Below are positions 1 through 8,985 of a DNA stretch of 64,000 nt, in pieces. The stretch is from positions 62,001 through 126,000 of the forward strand of contig CANMWJ010000006.1 in the NCBI GenBank assembly GCA_947501565.1, read 5' to 3'. The stretch comes from an uncultured Marinobacterium sp. Lineage in GTDB: Bacteria > Pseudomonadota > Gammaproteobacteria > Pseudomonadales > Balneatricaceae. Position numbers and translations under genes: made by a program. Every line of letters starts with the position of its first letter. Within the stretch, counting starts at the first letter, position 1. The notes beneath the pieces are model-generated. The model was not told where the DNA came from. It did not search any database and saw only the letters and a program-made list of their open reading frames with translations.

Positions 1-26
1 ACAGCTTGTGACAATGATGCCTTTTT

Positions 27-52
27 GCCCTCCCCCCGGAGGGCTTTTTTTT
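27..52 (+). terminator. Intrinsic terminator of a gene left of the window
   Basis: A 7-bp perfect GC-rich stem (gccctcc at 27-33, ggagggc at 38-44) with a cccc loop is followed by eight T at 45-52. It would end a plus-strand transcript entering from outside the window. Confidence 0.85.
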
Positions 53-71
53 GCTTATTACCCAAGATTCA

Positions 72-202
72 GTTGGGCATCGCAGCGCGATGGCCAACCT
101 ACGAAAACAGTTTCAACTCGGTTTGTTGGGAGTCGCTTCGCTCGTCGCCAACCTACGCGCAATGCTTCATGTAGGTCAGCCAATGCGCAGCATTGCCTGA
201 CT
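72..202. repeat. Cluster of three REP-like palindromic repeats
   Basis: Three imperfect palindromes of about 31 bases lie in tandem at 72-102, 125-156 and 171-202. The first two have gttggg at one end and caacctac at the other, around a core such as tcgcagcgcga or tcgcttcgctc. The third is more diverged. The same unit recurs at 3236-3305 and 12350-12438. All copies are intergenic, which is typical of REP/BIME elements mobilised by RAYT transposases; no RAYT gene is visible here. Confidence 0.8.
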
Positions 203-206
203 CAGA

Positions 207-953
207 TCACCCGCGAAATTCCTGTAACCGCGCCAGATGGGCGGTCAGTGAAAAACCCAGCCTCTTGCCCAGATCCTGCGCATCACTTTTCAACTGTTTA
301 CTGCTCTTATTGCTCGCCTTCTTACCCGCAAACAGAATCCAGTTGCCACTCTGGGTTGCACAGCTACGCACATCCTCAAAGATTTCAGAGAGGGTCTGTA
401 GCGAATCGCTGCCCTGATGCTCTCGCCAGCAGTTCAGCACCAACCAGCCGTCCGTTTTCAGTCGATCGTGACAGTTCATCAGGAAGTCAGGATCAAGCTG
501 CTGCTCATCCAGGCCATCGGCCCCGTAGATATCGCTGAACAGGATATCGGCTTTCTTGGTCTCCACCGTCTGCAGAAACTCGTTTGCACAGAGCGTATGC
601 ACCTGCAGGCGTTTACCACGCGGCAATTGGAAGTACTTGTACGCCACACTCACCACTTCAGGGCGGAGCTCTGCCACCTGCTGTTTCACCGACGGATAGT
701 GGCCGTGCAGGCAGCTGTTGAGGCTGCCCGCCCCCAGTCCGAGGCTGATCACCTGCTTAGGGTCTTTAAACAACAGCGCCAGCAACATAGCACGGACATA
801 TTCATGCTGAGGGGTCAGCGGCTCATGCTTCAGCCAGCAGCTTTGCTCATCGTTGTCGCCGAAGGCCAAATAACGTTTGTGACCGTCTTCAACGACTGAC
901 ACTACGCCGTACTCATCATAACCACGGTAGAGTTCTTTCCCGGGAAGGGGCAT
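207..953 (-). CDS. Spermidine-synthase-like methyltransferase-fold protein
   Basis: The 248-residue protein has a class I Rossmann core of the spermidine-synthase type: GLGAGSL near residue 70 (nucleotide-binding loop), ELRPEVVSVA about 25 residues later (acidic residue at the end of beta2) and FSDIYGADG near residue 140. It lacks the full N-terminal beta-domain of SpeE. Proteins like this are widespread and annotated spermidine synthase-like, and their substrate is usually unknown. The start is supported by AAAGGA six to seven bases upstream of the ATG. It is divergent from the GGDEF-EAL gene, with about 190 bases between. True polyamine synthesis is not shown. Confidence 0.7.
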   Translation of the reverse strand: MPLPGKELYRGYDEYGVVSVVEDGHKRYLAFGDNDEQSCWLKHEPLTPQHEYVRAMLLALLFKDPKQVISLGLGAGSLNSCLHGHYPSVKQQVAELRPEVVSVAYKYFQLPRGKRLQVHTLCANEFLQTVETKKADILFSDIYGADGLDEQQLDPDFLMNCHDRLKTDGWLVLNCWREHQGSDSLQTLSEIFEDVRSCATQSGNWILFAGKKASNKSSKQLKSDAQDLGKRLGFSLTAHLARLQEFRG

Positions 954-1143
954 CAGATATCCTTTAGTTCAGGCTGGATTAGACAGGGGCGCTAACCTAG
1001 AGGTTTTAGCCGCCAATGTCACAGTATTCTTTCCATTGATGATGAAAAAACCGACAACAGGCAACTGAAAAAAGCACGACCTTCAGGTAAAATTCCAACC
1101 CATTGTAACCCCTTCACTCAACCGGATTACGTCACTGAAACGG

Positions 1144-3225
1144 ATGTTGGATAACGAAGTAGTACCTGAAGTTGTTCCGGAGCAGATTGATTCCACGGCC
1201 AGGCAGATGTTCGACGCCACCCCCGTGGCTATGATCCTGTCACGTCCCGATGGCAGCTTCGAATACGTCAATCCGGCGCTGAAGAAGATGCTGGGTTACG
1301 GCGACGAGATCTACGATAAAGATATCATTATCTCCCATCCGGGAGACTTCGAAATCAATCGTGAGATCCGGCAACGGCTGAACACCAATCCATTTTCCCC
1401 GGTGACTATCGAGAAACGCTACCTGCACAAGGACGGTCACGTTATTCCCGGACTGCTTACACTGGTCGCCGAACCGGACGAACACGGCCAGGTGAAGCGT
1501 TTTATTGCACAGGTTGTGGACCTGACCGAACGCAAAAAGACGGAAGACTCCCTGTGGCGCTTAACCACGCTGCTAAACCACTCCAACGATACGGTCATGA
1601 TCGTTGATCCCGATAGTGGGCGCTTACTGGACTGCAATGAACCCTGCTGTCAGCGGTTAGGCTATGAAAAAGCTGAATTACTTACCCTGCACGCCTGGGA
1701 TATCAACCGCAACCTACCCGCGGGAGAGAAATGGCAGGAACTGGTTGAGCAGATCAAACTTTGCGGCAATGTGCTGCGAGAAGGTAAACACACCCGCAAG
1801 GATGGCACCAGCTTCCCGATCGAAGGAAACATCAGCTACATCAGCCAGAAAGGTAGGTCCTACCTGTTCGCCGTTATCCGCGACATCACCCATCGCAAGC
1901 AAAGCGAAGCGTTGATCTGGCATCAGGCCAACTATGACGCGCTGACCAACCTGCCTAACCGCCGCCTGCTGAAAAACCGATTGCATACAGAAATCGATAC
2001 TGCGCAGGTTTACGGGCAGAAGATTGCCGTGCTCTATATGGATCTGGATCGTTTTAAGGACGTTAACGACACCCTGGGCCACAGCGCGGGCGACGCGCTG
2101 CTGGTCGATGCCACACAAAGGCTCAAGGGCTGCATCCGGCATACAGATACGCTGGCGCGGCTGGGCGGCGATGAGTTCACCCTGATACTCCCCGGTCTGG
2201 AGAATGAAGTGATCGCCCGTCAGAAAGCGGCAGTGATCGCAAATGCCATTCTGGGCGCATTTGAGCAGCCATTTCAGCTGAACGGTGACGCCCAGTTTGT
2301 CTCCATGAGCATAGGTATCGCTCTGTTCCCGGACGATGGCGAAGACGTAGAATCGCTGTTCAAATCGGCCGATCAGGCAATGTACGCCGCCAAGGCGCTG
2401 GGACGCAACAACTTCCAGTATTTTACCCAGTCCATGCAGGTCGCCGCGCTGGAGCGTGTGAGCATGGTCCGGGACCTGAGAACCGCGATTCTGGAGAAGC
2501 AGTTCCAGCTCGAGTATCAACCCATTGTTGATCTACGCAGCGGCAAGCTACAAAAGGCAGAAGCCCTCCTACGTTGGCACCACCCGACCCGCGGCGTCAT
2601 TTCGCCCGAACAATTTATCCCAGTCGCGGAGGAAACCGGCCTGATCATGGAGATCGGGGACAGGGTATTCCAGGAAGCGGCCAGACAAACTCACGAATGG
2701 CGCGAGCGTTACGATGCCGATTTCAGCGTCAGCATCAACTCCTCACCGATTCAATACCGCGACCAGTCGCCGCGCATGAACCGTTGGCTGAACTACCTGG
2801 CAGAGCTGGGCCTGCCAGAGAGCGCACTGACCATCGAGGTGACCGAAGGTGTGTTGATGGATCCTTCCAGCCAGACCGCCGAACGCTTGAGCGCATTCCA
2901 CGCGGCGGGCCTGCGTATCTCGCTGGATGACTTCGGTACCGGCTACTCGTCATTGGGTTACCTGAAGAAATACCCTATCGATTTCATTAAGATCGACCGG
3001 ACCTTTGTACAGAACCTGACACAGGATTCAGACGATCTGGCGCTGTGCGAAGCGATCATCGTGATGGCGCATAAACTGCGCATTCGGGTGATTGCAGAGG
3101 GGATTGAAACAGAGGAACAGCAAGCTTTGTTATCCACCGCAGGCTGTGATTTCGGCCAGGGTTATCTTTACTCCAAACCGGTGGATGCGGAAGCCTTCAG
3201 TCGACTACTGGCTAAACAAAACTAG
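1144..3225 (+). CDS. PAS-PAS-GGDEF-EAL cyclic-di-GMP protein
   Basis: A 693-residue cytoplasmic protein predicted to make and/or degrade c-di-GMP. Two PAS domains (about residues 20-130 and 140-255) precede a GGDEF domain with an intact GGDEF motif near residue 340 and an EAL domain with EALLR near 472 and DDFGTGYSS near 596. An RxxD inhibitory site (RHTD) lies exactly five residues before GGDEF, so feedback inhibition by c-di-GMP is plausible. No membrane segment is seen, so the signal should be cytosolic, such as a PAS-bound cofactor. Both catalytic motifs are intact, so net activity cannot be told from sequence. The ribosome binding site at 1144 is weak. Confidence 0.93.
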   Translation: MLDNEVVPEVVPEQIDSTARQMFDATPVAMILSRPDGSFEYVNPALKKMLGYGDEIYDKDIIISHPGDFEINREIRQRLNTNPFSPVTIEKRYLHKDGHVIPGLLTLVAEPDEHGQVKRFIAQVVDLTERKKTEDSLWRLTTLLNHSNDTVMIVDPDSGRLLDCNEPCCQRLGYEKAELLTLHAWDINRNLPAGEKWQELVEQIKLCGNVLREGKHTRKDGTSFPIEGNISYISQKGRSYLFAVIRDITHRKQSEALIWHQANYDALTNLPNRRLLKNRLHTEIDTAQVYGQKIAVLYMDLDRFKDVNDTLGHSAGDALLVDATQRLKGCIRHTDTLARLGGDEFTLILPGLENEVIARQKAAVIANAILGAFEQPFQLNGDAQFVSMSIGIALFPDDGEDVESLFKSADQAMYAAKALGRNNFQYFTQSMQVAALERVSMVRDLRTAILEKQFQLEYQPIVDLRSGKLQKAEALLRWHHPTRGVISPEQFIPVAEETGLIMEIGDRVFQEAARQTHEWRERYDADFSVSINSSPIQYRDQSPRMNRWLNYLAELGLPESALTIEVTEGVLMDPSSQTAERLSAFHAAGLRISLDDFGTGYSSLGYLKKYPIDFIKIDRTFVQNLTQDSDDLALCEAIIVMAHKLRIRVIAEGIETEEQQALLSTAGCDFGQGYLYSKPVDAEAFSRLLAKQN

Positions 3226-3235
3226 CAGCGCTGAC

Positions 3236-3305
3236 GTTGGGAGTCGCTTCGCTCGTCACCAACCTACATATCAGGTAGGTTGGCCATCGCGCAGCGATGC
3301 CCAAC
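3236..3305. repeat. Pair of REP-like palindromes (BIME-like)
   Basis: Two REP-like units face each other: 3236-3267 (gttggg...aacctac) and 3275-3305 (gtaggttggcc...gcccaac). They sit right after the stop of the GGDEF-EAL gene. They belong to the same family as the copies at 72-202 and 12350-12438. Confidence 0.8.
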
Positions 3306-3330
3306 ACCACCCGCCATGATTCCAAGGACA

Positions 3331-3356
3331 AAAAAAAGCCCGCTTGGGGGGCGGGC
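3331..3356 (-). terminator. Intrinsic terminator, minus strand
   Basis: The stem gcccgc (3338-3343) pairs with gcgggc (3351-3356). On the minus strand it is followed by seven to eight T (A-run 3331-3337). It is the first terminator downstream of the S9 peptidase gene, about 220 bases past its stop. Confidence 0.75.
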
Positions 3357-3576
3357 GAAGTATACGACGGTCAGAGCTCAGGAAAAGTAAACCAGTAGGG
3401 TTCAGCTTTTCACTCGGTGTTCACGAGAACGAGATACGAGTGGAGTGATCTGTCATGAACATGGTGCCCATTGTGCCAAACCGACTTTCGCTTGAATCTG
3501 CTGCGTTCCACCGATTCCCGTTATACTTTGGTCGCTCCTACGAGGGGCCTAACGCGGTTTCCTGCACCACCCGTGC
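3357..3576. other. Intergenic stretch between terminator and peptidase stop
   Basis: No convincing gene was found. On the minus strand this would be either a long 3' untranslated region of the peptidase mRNA or a small RNA ending at the 3331-3356 terminator. A short minus-strand frame around 3420-3470 (MGTMFMTDHS...) has no clear ribosome binding site. Confidence 0.4.
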
Positions 3577-5466
3577 TTATCCAGAGACCATCAGGGTGCG
3601 GTAGAAGGCCAGCTCCTTCTCCAGAACTTCCTCCTGCACGTCCGGATCACGAAAGCCGTGGTACTCGTCAGCGTAGCGGTGCACTTCCACGCGGTTGCCA
3701 TTGGACTTCAGCGCTTTTGCCATCTGCTCGGTCTGTTCCGGCGGGACCACCCTGTCCAGCATGCCCTGAAAGAAGATCACCGGGCAGTGGATTTTATCAG
3801 CGACCGTGATCGGTGAACGCTCTCGATAGAGGGCCTGCTCTGTCTGTGGATCGCCGATCAGCCAATCCAGATAGCGGGATTCAAACTTGTGTGTGGACAC
3901 GGCCAACGCCGCTAGATCGGTCACGCCGTAAAGACTGGCACCGGCCGTAAAGCAGTCACTGGCCGCCAGCGCCGCCAAAGCGGTAAACCCTCCGGCACTG
4001 CCTCCGCGGATAAACACCTGCTTTGGATTGATGCGTCCCTGCTCAGCCAGGAACTCCACCAGCGCCACCGCATCTTCCACATCAGTCACACCCCACTGCG
4101 TTTGCAACCGCATACGGTAGGTACGCCCGAACCCTGTGCTACCGCGGTAGTTGAGATCAGCAACCGCAAAACCCCGTTGCGTCCAGTACTGCACTTTGGG
4201 GCTGAATACCGGATACGCTGCAGAGGTGGGGCCACCGTGCAGAAACACCACCAATGGCGGCTGTTCACAGCTACTCGCCGTTGCGTTGGCCGGTGGATAA
4301 AAAAGCGCATATGCCTGCTCATTTTTAACAGGGAAACTGATCGCTTGTGGGACGGATAATCCATCACCACTCAACATCACCCCGCCGCCGGCAATCACCC
4401 GGACAGATAACGCATCCGTATCAACCTCAACAACAGCGGGTAATCTGGCTGGGGAGGAGGCAATGCAATACAAACGCTGATCCACCTGACACAAACTACG
4501 GAAATGGCTGTAGCCCGACGAGAGATCCCGTAACTCACTCCCCTGCCCCTGCCCCTGCTGTAGTGCTCCGTTTCCATTCCTGTGTATCCCGGCAATCCAG
4601 CCCTTTTGAGTAAGCAGGTAACTACTTTGCCCCAGCTGCCAGGGCGCCGCGCAATGATCAGCGGTCTGTTGCCCGACCAATGGGTGCAGTTCATCGTCTT
4701 CAACACGGTAGATCTGCCACCACTCCTCACGGTCGCTGATGACGTGCAGCGAGCCATCATCAGCAAACTTCGGCTGGGTCAGGGCTTCGTCACCGTTGCC
4801 CAACGTTTTAATCGTACTCAGAACCCCTGCGGCATCTACGCTGGCGTGGTACAAGGTGGTTACCGTCCAAGGCTGAGCCGGATGCATCCAACAGATCCAG
4901 GCCAGTTGCCTGCCATCGGGACTGAGTGCAGGTCCATCATAAAAATCGGCGCCTTCATGCAGCACCGTCACTTCACCGCTATCCAGTGCGACCGCCACGA
5001 GACGGTTCACCACATCTTCGGGCGACGCCTGATCCTCATGCAGCTCCTGCACCGCAATCAGGCGGTTGCGACTCCAGTCCCAGATCGGTTGACCAAAACG
5101 CGCCTCAGGTAGACGGGTCAGCTGCTGCGGCTGACCACCCTGTACAGGTTGCAACCAGAGTTGCTGGTCGGCAGCATTCACGAAAGCAAGCTGCTGGTCC
5201 AGCAAACACCAACTGAGACCGCCGTATTCGTGCACACTGCTCCGCACAGACAGGCCCTCAGGCGTGAGACAACGGATCTCACCACTGGCCAGTTCACAGC
5301 GACAGATCGCGTTGCGCCCGCCCTGATCGGGTTGGTATTCCACCCAATAGAGGTGCTCCCCGTCTTTATCGACAACGAGTTGGCCGTACTCTTTTAGACC
5401 GGCAACCGCCTGTGCGGCGCTGAATTCGGAATCCCAGAAACCGGGAGAAAGATCGTGAAATGACAC
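3577..5466 (-). CDS. S9 family prolyl-oligopeptidase-type serine peptidase
   Basis: A 629-residue protein: an N-terminal beta-propeller-like half (about 1-370, with repeats such as DGRQLAWICW and DGSLHVISDRE) and a C-terminal alpha/beta-hydrolase domain. The catalytic triad is readable: Ser490 in GGSAGGF, Asp571 in GMLDRVVPPEQ and His603 in DEYHGF. The oxyanion region is FLHGGPTS. Members cleave short peptides, often after proline or as acylaminoacyl-peptidases. No signal peptide is seen, so it is probably cytoplasmic. The start is GTG, with GAG about nine bases upstream. It appears to be monocistronic. Confidence 0.92.
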   Translation of the reverse strand: MSFHDLSPGFWDSEFSAAQAVAGLKEYGQLVVDKDGEHLYWVEYQPDQGGRNAICRCELASGEIRCLTPEGLSVRSSVHEYGGLSWCLLDQQLAFVNAADQQLWLQPVQGGQPQQLTRLPEARFGQPIWDWSRNRLIAVQELHEDQASPEDVVNRLVAVALDSGEVTVLHEGADFYDGPALSPDGRQLAWICWMHPAQPWTVTTLYHASVDAAGVLSTIKTLGNGDEALTQPKFADDGSLHVISDREEWWQIYRVEDDELHPLVGQQTADHCAAPWQLGQSSYLLTQKGWIAGIHRNGNGALQQGQGQGSELRDLSSGYSHFRSLCQVDQRLYCIASSPARLPAVVEVDTDALSVRVIAGGGVMLSGDGLSVPQAISFPVKNEQAYALFYPPANATASSCEQPPLVVFLHGGPTSAAYPVFSPKVQYWTQRGFAVADLNYRGSTGFGRTYRMRLQTQWGVTDVEDAVALVEFLAEQGRINPKQVFIRGGSAGGFTALAALAASDCFTAGASLYGVTDLAALAVSTHKFESRYLDWLIGDPQTEQALYRERSPITVADKIHCPVIFFQGMLDRVVPPEQTEQMAKALKSNGNRVEVHRYADEYHGFRDPDVQEEVLEKELAFYRTLMVSG

Positions 5467-5586
5467 CGGGCTACTCTCAACTGATCACGTTAGATGATTC
5501 TGTATAGAGGGTAGCCCAGCTGAAAAGATACACACCAGTGCCTAAAGGTACTGATTTGTAGGGAAAGGCAGAATAAACGGTAAAAC

Positions 5587-6480
5587 TTACGCCATTGCCT
5601 CAGGCTTACGTGCCTTGATCGGCATCTGCCCGCGGCACTTCATTACACACTCCGAGATATCCTCTTTCACAATACCCGGACGGAAAGAGGTATCCACGCT
5701 CAACCAGATATCTGCGATCTCATCGCTCAGCCCTTCAGCCCGAATGGCATCGCGCAGCAGTTGCTCACGATAATCCGCCACGTCGTCGGTGATAAACATA
5801 TGCATATGGACGAAGGCTGGCGTATCCCCCTCGTAGTGGTTGGGACCACCAAACGCACCGACCATAAACTCAGTCTGCTTCTGCGCCAACACCGACTCAT
5901 GTTTACCCAGGAAGAACTGACCGAGCCACGGATCGGCAAACATCACATCGTAAAACCGGGTGTGAACCTGCATGACTTTCTCAGCACCACCGATCTGCTC
6001 CAGAAAATCGGTTGGTACTTCGATCTCACCGAGTTGCGGAACGGAATCGGTCACCGTCGCTGGCGCTACCCGTTTCATGATCTCCGCCACTTCAGCAAAC
6101 ACAGAGACCCAGGCGGCTTCCAGCTCGTCGGTAAACTGATCTTTCAGGGTCACACGAAACGCCACCAGCAGCGCCTGCTCAAACAGATCAAAATGCGTAA
6201 TCAACGCGCCATAGTTCTGAAAGTGTCGATCACCCATCTGCTCCAGACTCGGCGCTACCTTCTCCAGGTGTTTCAGGTGCGCAAAGGTGGAGAGCATGTT
6301 ACTGAACTTACGGTTCAGGGTGACCACATTGCCTGGAAACACATTTTTCAGTGTCAGATCCAGGCGAAACAGTTCGCGGTAGAACTCGCGTGCAAGCGTC
6401 TCGTTTTTACTGCCAAGCTGCTCGATCGACTCTTTAACCAGCTGGCGGTTCTTAGCGTTCTGTGTTTCTTCCATCGTCAC
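5587..6480 (-). CDS. Two-globin fusion protein (FHb-like globin + truncated globin)
   Basis: 297 residues with two different haem-binding folds. Residues about 10-135 resemble the globin of flavohaemoglobins and single-domain globins, with His86 in GDRHFQNYGA as likely proximal ligand. Residues about 160-285 resemble truncated haemoglobins: QTEFMVGAFGGPNHYEG, then FVHMHMFIT, where His225 or His227 is the probable ligand. No FAD or NAD domain follows, so it is not Hmp. It is the last gene of the GTPase/roadblock operon, 33 bases after the phosphoesterase gene. O2 or NO sensing is inferred. AAGGAG lies five bases before the GTG used here; an ATG two codons later is the alternative. Confidence 0.85.
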   Translation of the reverse strand: MTMEETQNAKNRQLVKESIEQLGSKNETLAREFYRELFRLDLTLKNVFPGNVVTLNRKFSNMLSTFAHLKHLEKVAPSLEQMGDRHFQNYGALITHFDLFEQALLVAFRVTLKDQFTDELEAAWVSVFAEVAEIMKRVAPATVTDSVPQLGEIEVPTDFLEQIGGAEKVMQVHTRFYDVMFADPWLGQFFLGKHESVLAQKQTEFMVGAFGGPNHYEGDTPAFVHMHMFITDDVADYREQLLRDAIRAEGLSDEIADIWLSVDTSFRPGIVKEDISECVMKCRGQMPIKARKPEAMA

Positions 6481-6513
6481 GGTAACTCCTTAGTGACCTG
6501 TTCAGATCTGCGC

Positions 6514-8367
6514 TTACTGCCCTTTGGGCAGGCGGGTCCAGAGCGCAGAGGGGAAATCCTGTTGCTTCATTCGTTCGATCACCGGCTCATAGTCGTAAGG
6601 CACAGTAACAAAGTTGAGGCGCTGCTCCAGACGATCAAAGATGGCAAACTGCGCATCCGGTTTGCCGTTGCGTGGCTGCCCCACAGAGCCTGGACATACC
6701 AGGCTGTGAGCGAAGTCCTTCAGCGCAATCTCTGGCCGGATGATGTTACTGTCGCGACCGCCATGATCACGTACGTACACCCCCGGCATATGGGAGTGGC
6801 CGTGCAGACAGATCGAACGCTTATTTTTCTGCAGGTAATCCAGGTTTTCCGGATAGGTCATGGTGTAGACATAACCGTAGAAAAACGCGGGATCGATCGG
6901 CGCACCGTGGACCGCCATCCAGTCATCGGTTTCGAGGATCGGCGGCAGATACATCAGCCACTCCCGCTCCTCATCGCTCAGCACTTCAACCGTCCAGTCG
7001 ATCACCGCCTTGGCGTTGCGCGAAAAACCGGTTTCGGTGTTGTTCAGCGCCGCCGCGTGGTCGTGGTTACCTTTGATGATGTCGAAACCGGTGTCGCGCA
7101 GGCGTTCGATACATTCACGCGGGTCCGGGCCGTAACCAACGATATCCCCCAGCACAATGCCTTCACGGATATTGTGCTGGTCCAGATAGGCCATCACCTG
7201 CTCAAGCGCCGGGTAGTTCGCATGCACGTCGGCAAGCAGCGCCACATAACGCTCGCCCTCAAAAGCCGGCTGAGGTGCAGCTACGGTTTGGGGCTCTTCG
7301 CTCTGCAACGCTTCAAATGTGGTCTCGTCCACGTCTGTTGACGGGCTTTCTGCAACAGGACGTTCAGCTGCATTCGCGGAGTGCTCCTCCGCCGCGAGCT
7401 CGTCTGCGATCTCAACCTCTTCATCGTCAGCCGTGGTGGCCGTTGCCGTCTGATGTTTAGCGAGGAATTGGCTCACCTGCTTCGGTTCGACGCTGTCGGG
7501 TTTGAACAGATCCCGTGGCCGAGGCGGTGGATTAAAATCACGCAGGTACTGTGGGCGCTGCATCAGCAGCTCACTCATCAGGTTGCTCAGTTCCTGCTTT
7601 TTGCCACCGGGCATAAAGGCTGAGCGCAGCTGATGGGCGATAGACGCGCGGCAGTTGATGTCGTTAAAGGTCTCATCAAGGACACGAATCAACTCACCGG
7701 TCAGGCCTTCGATAAAAGGTTTGTCAAACCAGTTAAAGGTTCGGAGGTACACCCCCAGCATCGCGGAGAAGGAGATGAAATTATCCCAACCGTAATATTC
7801 ATCATCGACGTAGTAGAGGTTGCCTTCAGCGTCGGTGGTAAAGTTGGATAACCCTTCATCCAGTTTTTTCTGCTGCTGTTTAGCGACGGTGAGACAGAGG
7901 TTAAATACGCCGCTCAGAATCTCCAGGTTGTAGGCACGCTGCTCTTCCGTTTCCGGGGCACTGTTCAGGATGATATGCAGCGGTCGCATACGTGGCGTGA
8001 CATTGCCGATAATCGCAGGCTGTATAGCATCCTCTTCACCCTCCACCTCGTTGTAGATGATGAACCAGGTTTTACGGGGATGATGCACCGCCAGTGCCCG
8101 CTCTTTCTCCAGCGCGTCGCGAATCCAGTGCTCCGCCTGCGCCACTTTCAGCTGCATATCGGAGCGCAGCTTTACCACGTTATCGCTGTTGGCGTAGATG
8201 CGGGTTGCGGGCCGCCCGGTAAATTCAGCGTGCAACGCCAGGGTCTGAGCGCTATCCGACAGGGTGTCGGCGATGTGACGTGGCTCGTAGTGACGTCCCT
8301 GATCGATGGATCCGATCAGCCGGAGTTTTCGTTTCGACATATCGAGGGTAACAGATTGCAATGACAC
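6514..8367 (-). CDS. Kinase-like N-terminus fused to metallophosphoesterase
   Basis: 617 residues. The C-terminal 240 residues are a calcineurin-like phosphoesterase (YfcE/PP2A-like) with all metal motifs: DVHAN 380-384, GDIVGYG from 407, GNHDH 433-437 and HGHSH 522-526. Residues about 300-370 are an acidic, Ala/Glu-rich linker. The N-terminal 290 residues are unassigned, but D170, N175 and D188 (in LDEGLSNF and YVDDE) have the 5- and 13-residue spacing of the protein-kinase catalytic loop and DFG Asp, and a possible Lys lies in VVKL (K66). A kinase-like fold is inference. The start is GTG; ATG at 8340 is possible but has no ribosome binding site. Confidence 0.85.
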   Translation of the reverse strand: MSLQSVTLDMSKRKLRLIGSIDQGRHYEPRHIADTLSDSAQTLALHAEFTGRPATRIYANSDNVVKLRSDMQLKVAQAEHWIRDALEKERALAVHHPRKTWFIIYNEVEGEEDAIQPAIIGNVTPRMRPLHIILNSAPETEEQRAYNLEILSGVFNLCLTVAKQQQKKLDEGLSNFTTDAEGNLYYVDDEYYGWDNFISFSAMLGVYLRTFNWFDKPFIEGLTGELIRVLDETFNDINCRASIAHQLRSAFMPGGKKQELSNLMSELLMQRPQYLRDFNPPPRPRDLFKPDSVEPKQVSQFLAKHQTATATTADDEEVEIADELAAEEHSANAAERPVAESPSTDVDETTFEALQSEEPQTVAAPQPAFEGERYVALLADVHANYPALEQVMAYLDQHNIREGIVLGDIVGYGPDPRECIERLRDTGFDIIKGNHDHAAALNNTETGFSRNAKAVIDWTVEVLSDEEREWLMYLPPILETDDWMAVHGAPIDPAFFYGYVYTMTYPENLDYLQKNKRSICLHGHSHMPGVYVRDHGGRDSNIIRPEIALKDFAHSLVCPGSVGQPRNGKPDAQFAIFDRLEQRLNFVTVPYDYEPVIERMKQQDFPSALWTRLPKGQ

Positions 8368-8442
8368 GGCCTTTTTAGTGCACTTGAACGGCGCCGGTCA
8401 GCGGATCAGACCGAAGTTCCAGAGCACCGCCTTGCTGTAGCA

Positions 8443-8468
8443 TGCCGCACAGACTGTGCTGTGCGGCA
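8443..8468 (-). other. Strong 10-bp hairpin in the operon spacer
   Basis: tgccgcacag (8443-8452) is perfectly complementary to ctgtgcggca (8459-8468) with a six-base loop. It lies in the 142-base gap between the roadblock and phosphoesterase genes and has no T-run on either side. It is therefore more likely an mRNA processing or stability element, or an operator, than a terminator. A second inverted pair (tctgccc 8493-8499, gggcaga 8514-8520) overlaps the roadblock stop. Confidence 0.55.
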
Positions 8469-8509
8469 CAACGGAGCAGACCTGAGGTCAGATCTGCCCG
8501 ACACCGTTC

Positions 8510-8917
8510 TTATGGGCAGAACGGCGCGATCGCTGGCAGGTTGCTACGTACAGAAGCCCACCCCATACCCAGGTTGGTCTGACGGCTGGTGATCAGTACC
8601 ATCAGCGCGTTCGGTTTTTCCGGTACAACCGCCATGAAGTGGTAGGTTTTTTCAGTCGCCATCTGCACTTCCTGGATCATGTGTTTCACTGGCTGACCGC
8701 GCTGGCTGGACAGCAGAGATTCAACCGCACGTACGTTACGACCACGCATCATGTCCACTGCAGCAGCTGCCACCGCTTCCAGGTAGGAGGAGGTGAAGTA
8801 AGGCACGTTGTGCGCAACGGACAGCAGCAGACCACTCTCCAGATCAACAACGGCACATCCCAGGGCTCCATCAACATCCTGAACAACAGACTGGAGCAGA
8901 TCATCAAGTTTGGACAT
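8510..8917 (-). CDS. Roadblock/LC7 domain protein (MglB-like)
   Basis: This 135-residue protein is a single roadblock/LC7 fold. The N-terminal helix MSKLDDLLQSVVQDV leads to strands GALGCAVVDLESGLLLS, the helical YLEAVAAAAVDMMRG and a final TYHFMAVVPEKPNALMVLIT. Such proteins dimerise and act as GTPase-activating or scaffolding partners of small Ras-like GTPases, as MglB does for MglA. The next gene upstream encodes just such a GTPase, so a GTPase/GAP pair is the natural reading. The specific function is unknown. Confidence 0.88.
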   Translation of the reverse strand: MSKLDDLLQSVVQDVDGALGCAVVDLESGLLLSVAHNVPYFTSSYLEAVAAAAVDMMRGRNVRAVESLLSSQRGQPVKHMIQEVQMATEKTYHFMAVVPEKPNALMVLITSRQTNLGMGWASVRSNLPAIAPFCP

Positions 8918-8985
8918 TTCCTAAAATCTCCGGTTTTGGGTTAGTAAATTCAAATAAGGGTTTCTTCAGCGTTCTGACAGCGGCG

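Noticed and set aside
5761-7341. A 526-codon plus-strand frame
   Set aside because: It is antisense to the globin and phosphoesterase genes, whose domains and motifs are clear. Its translation shows no family features.
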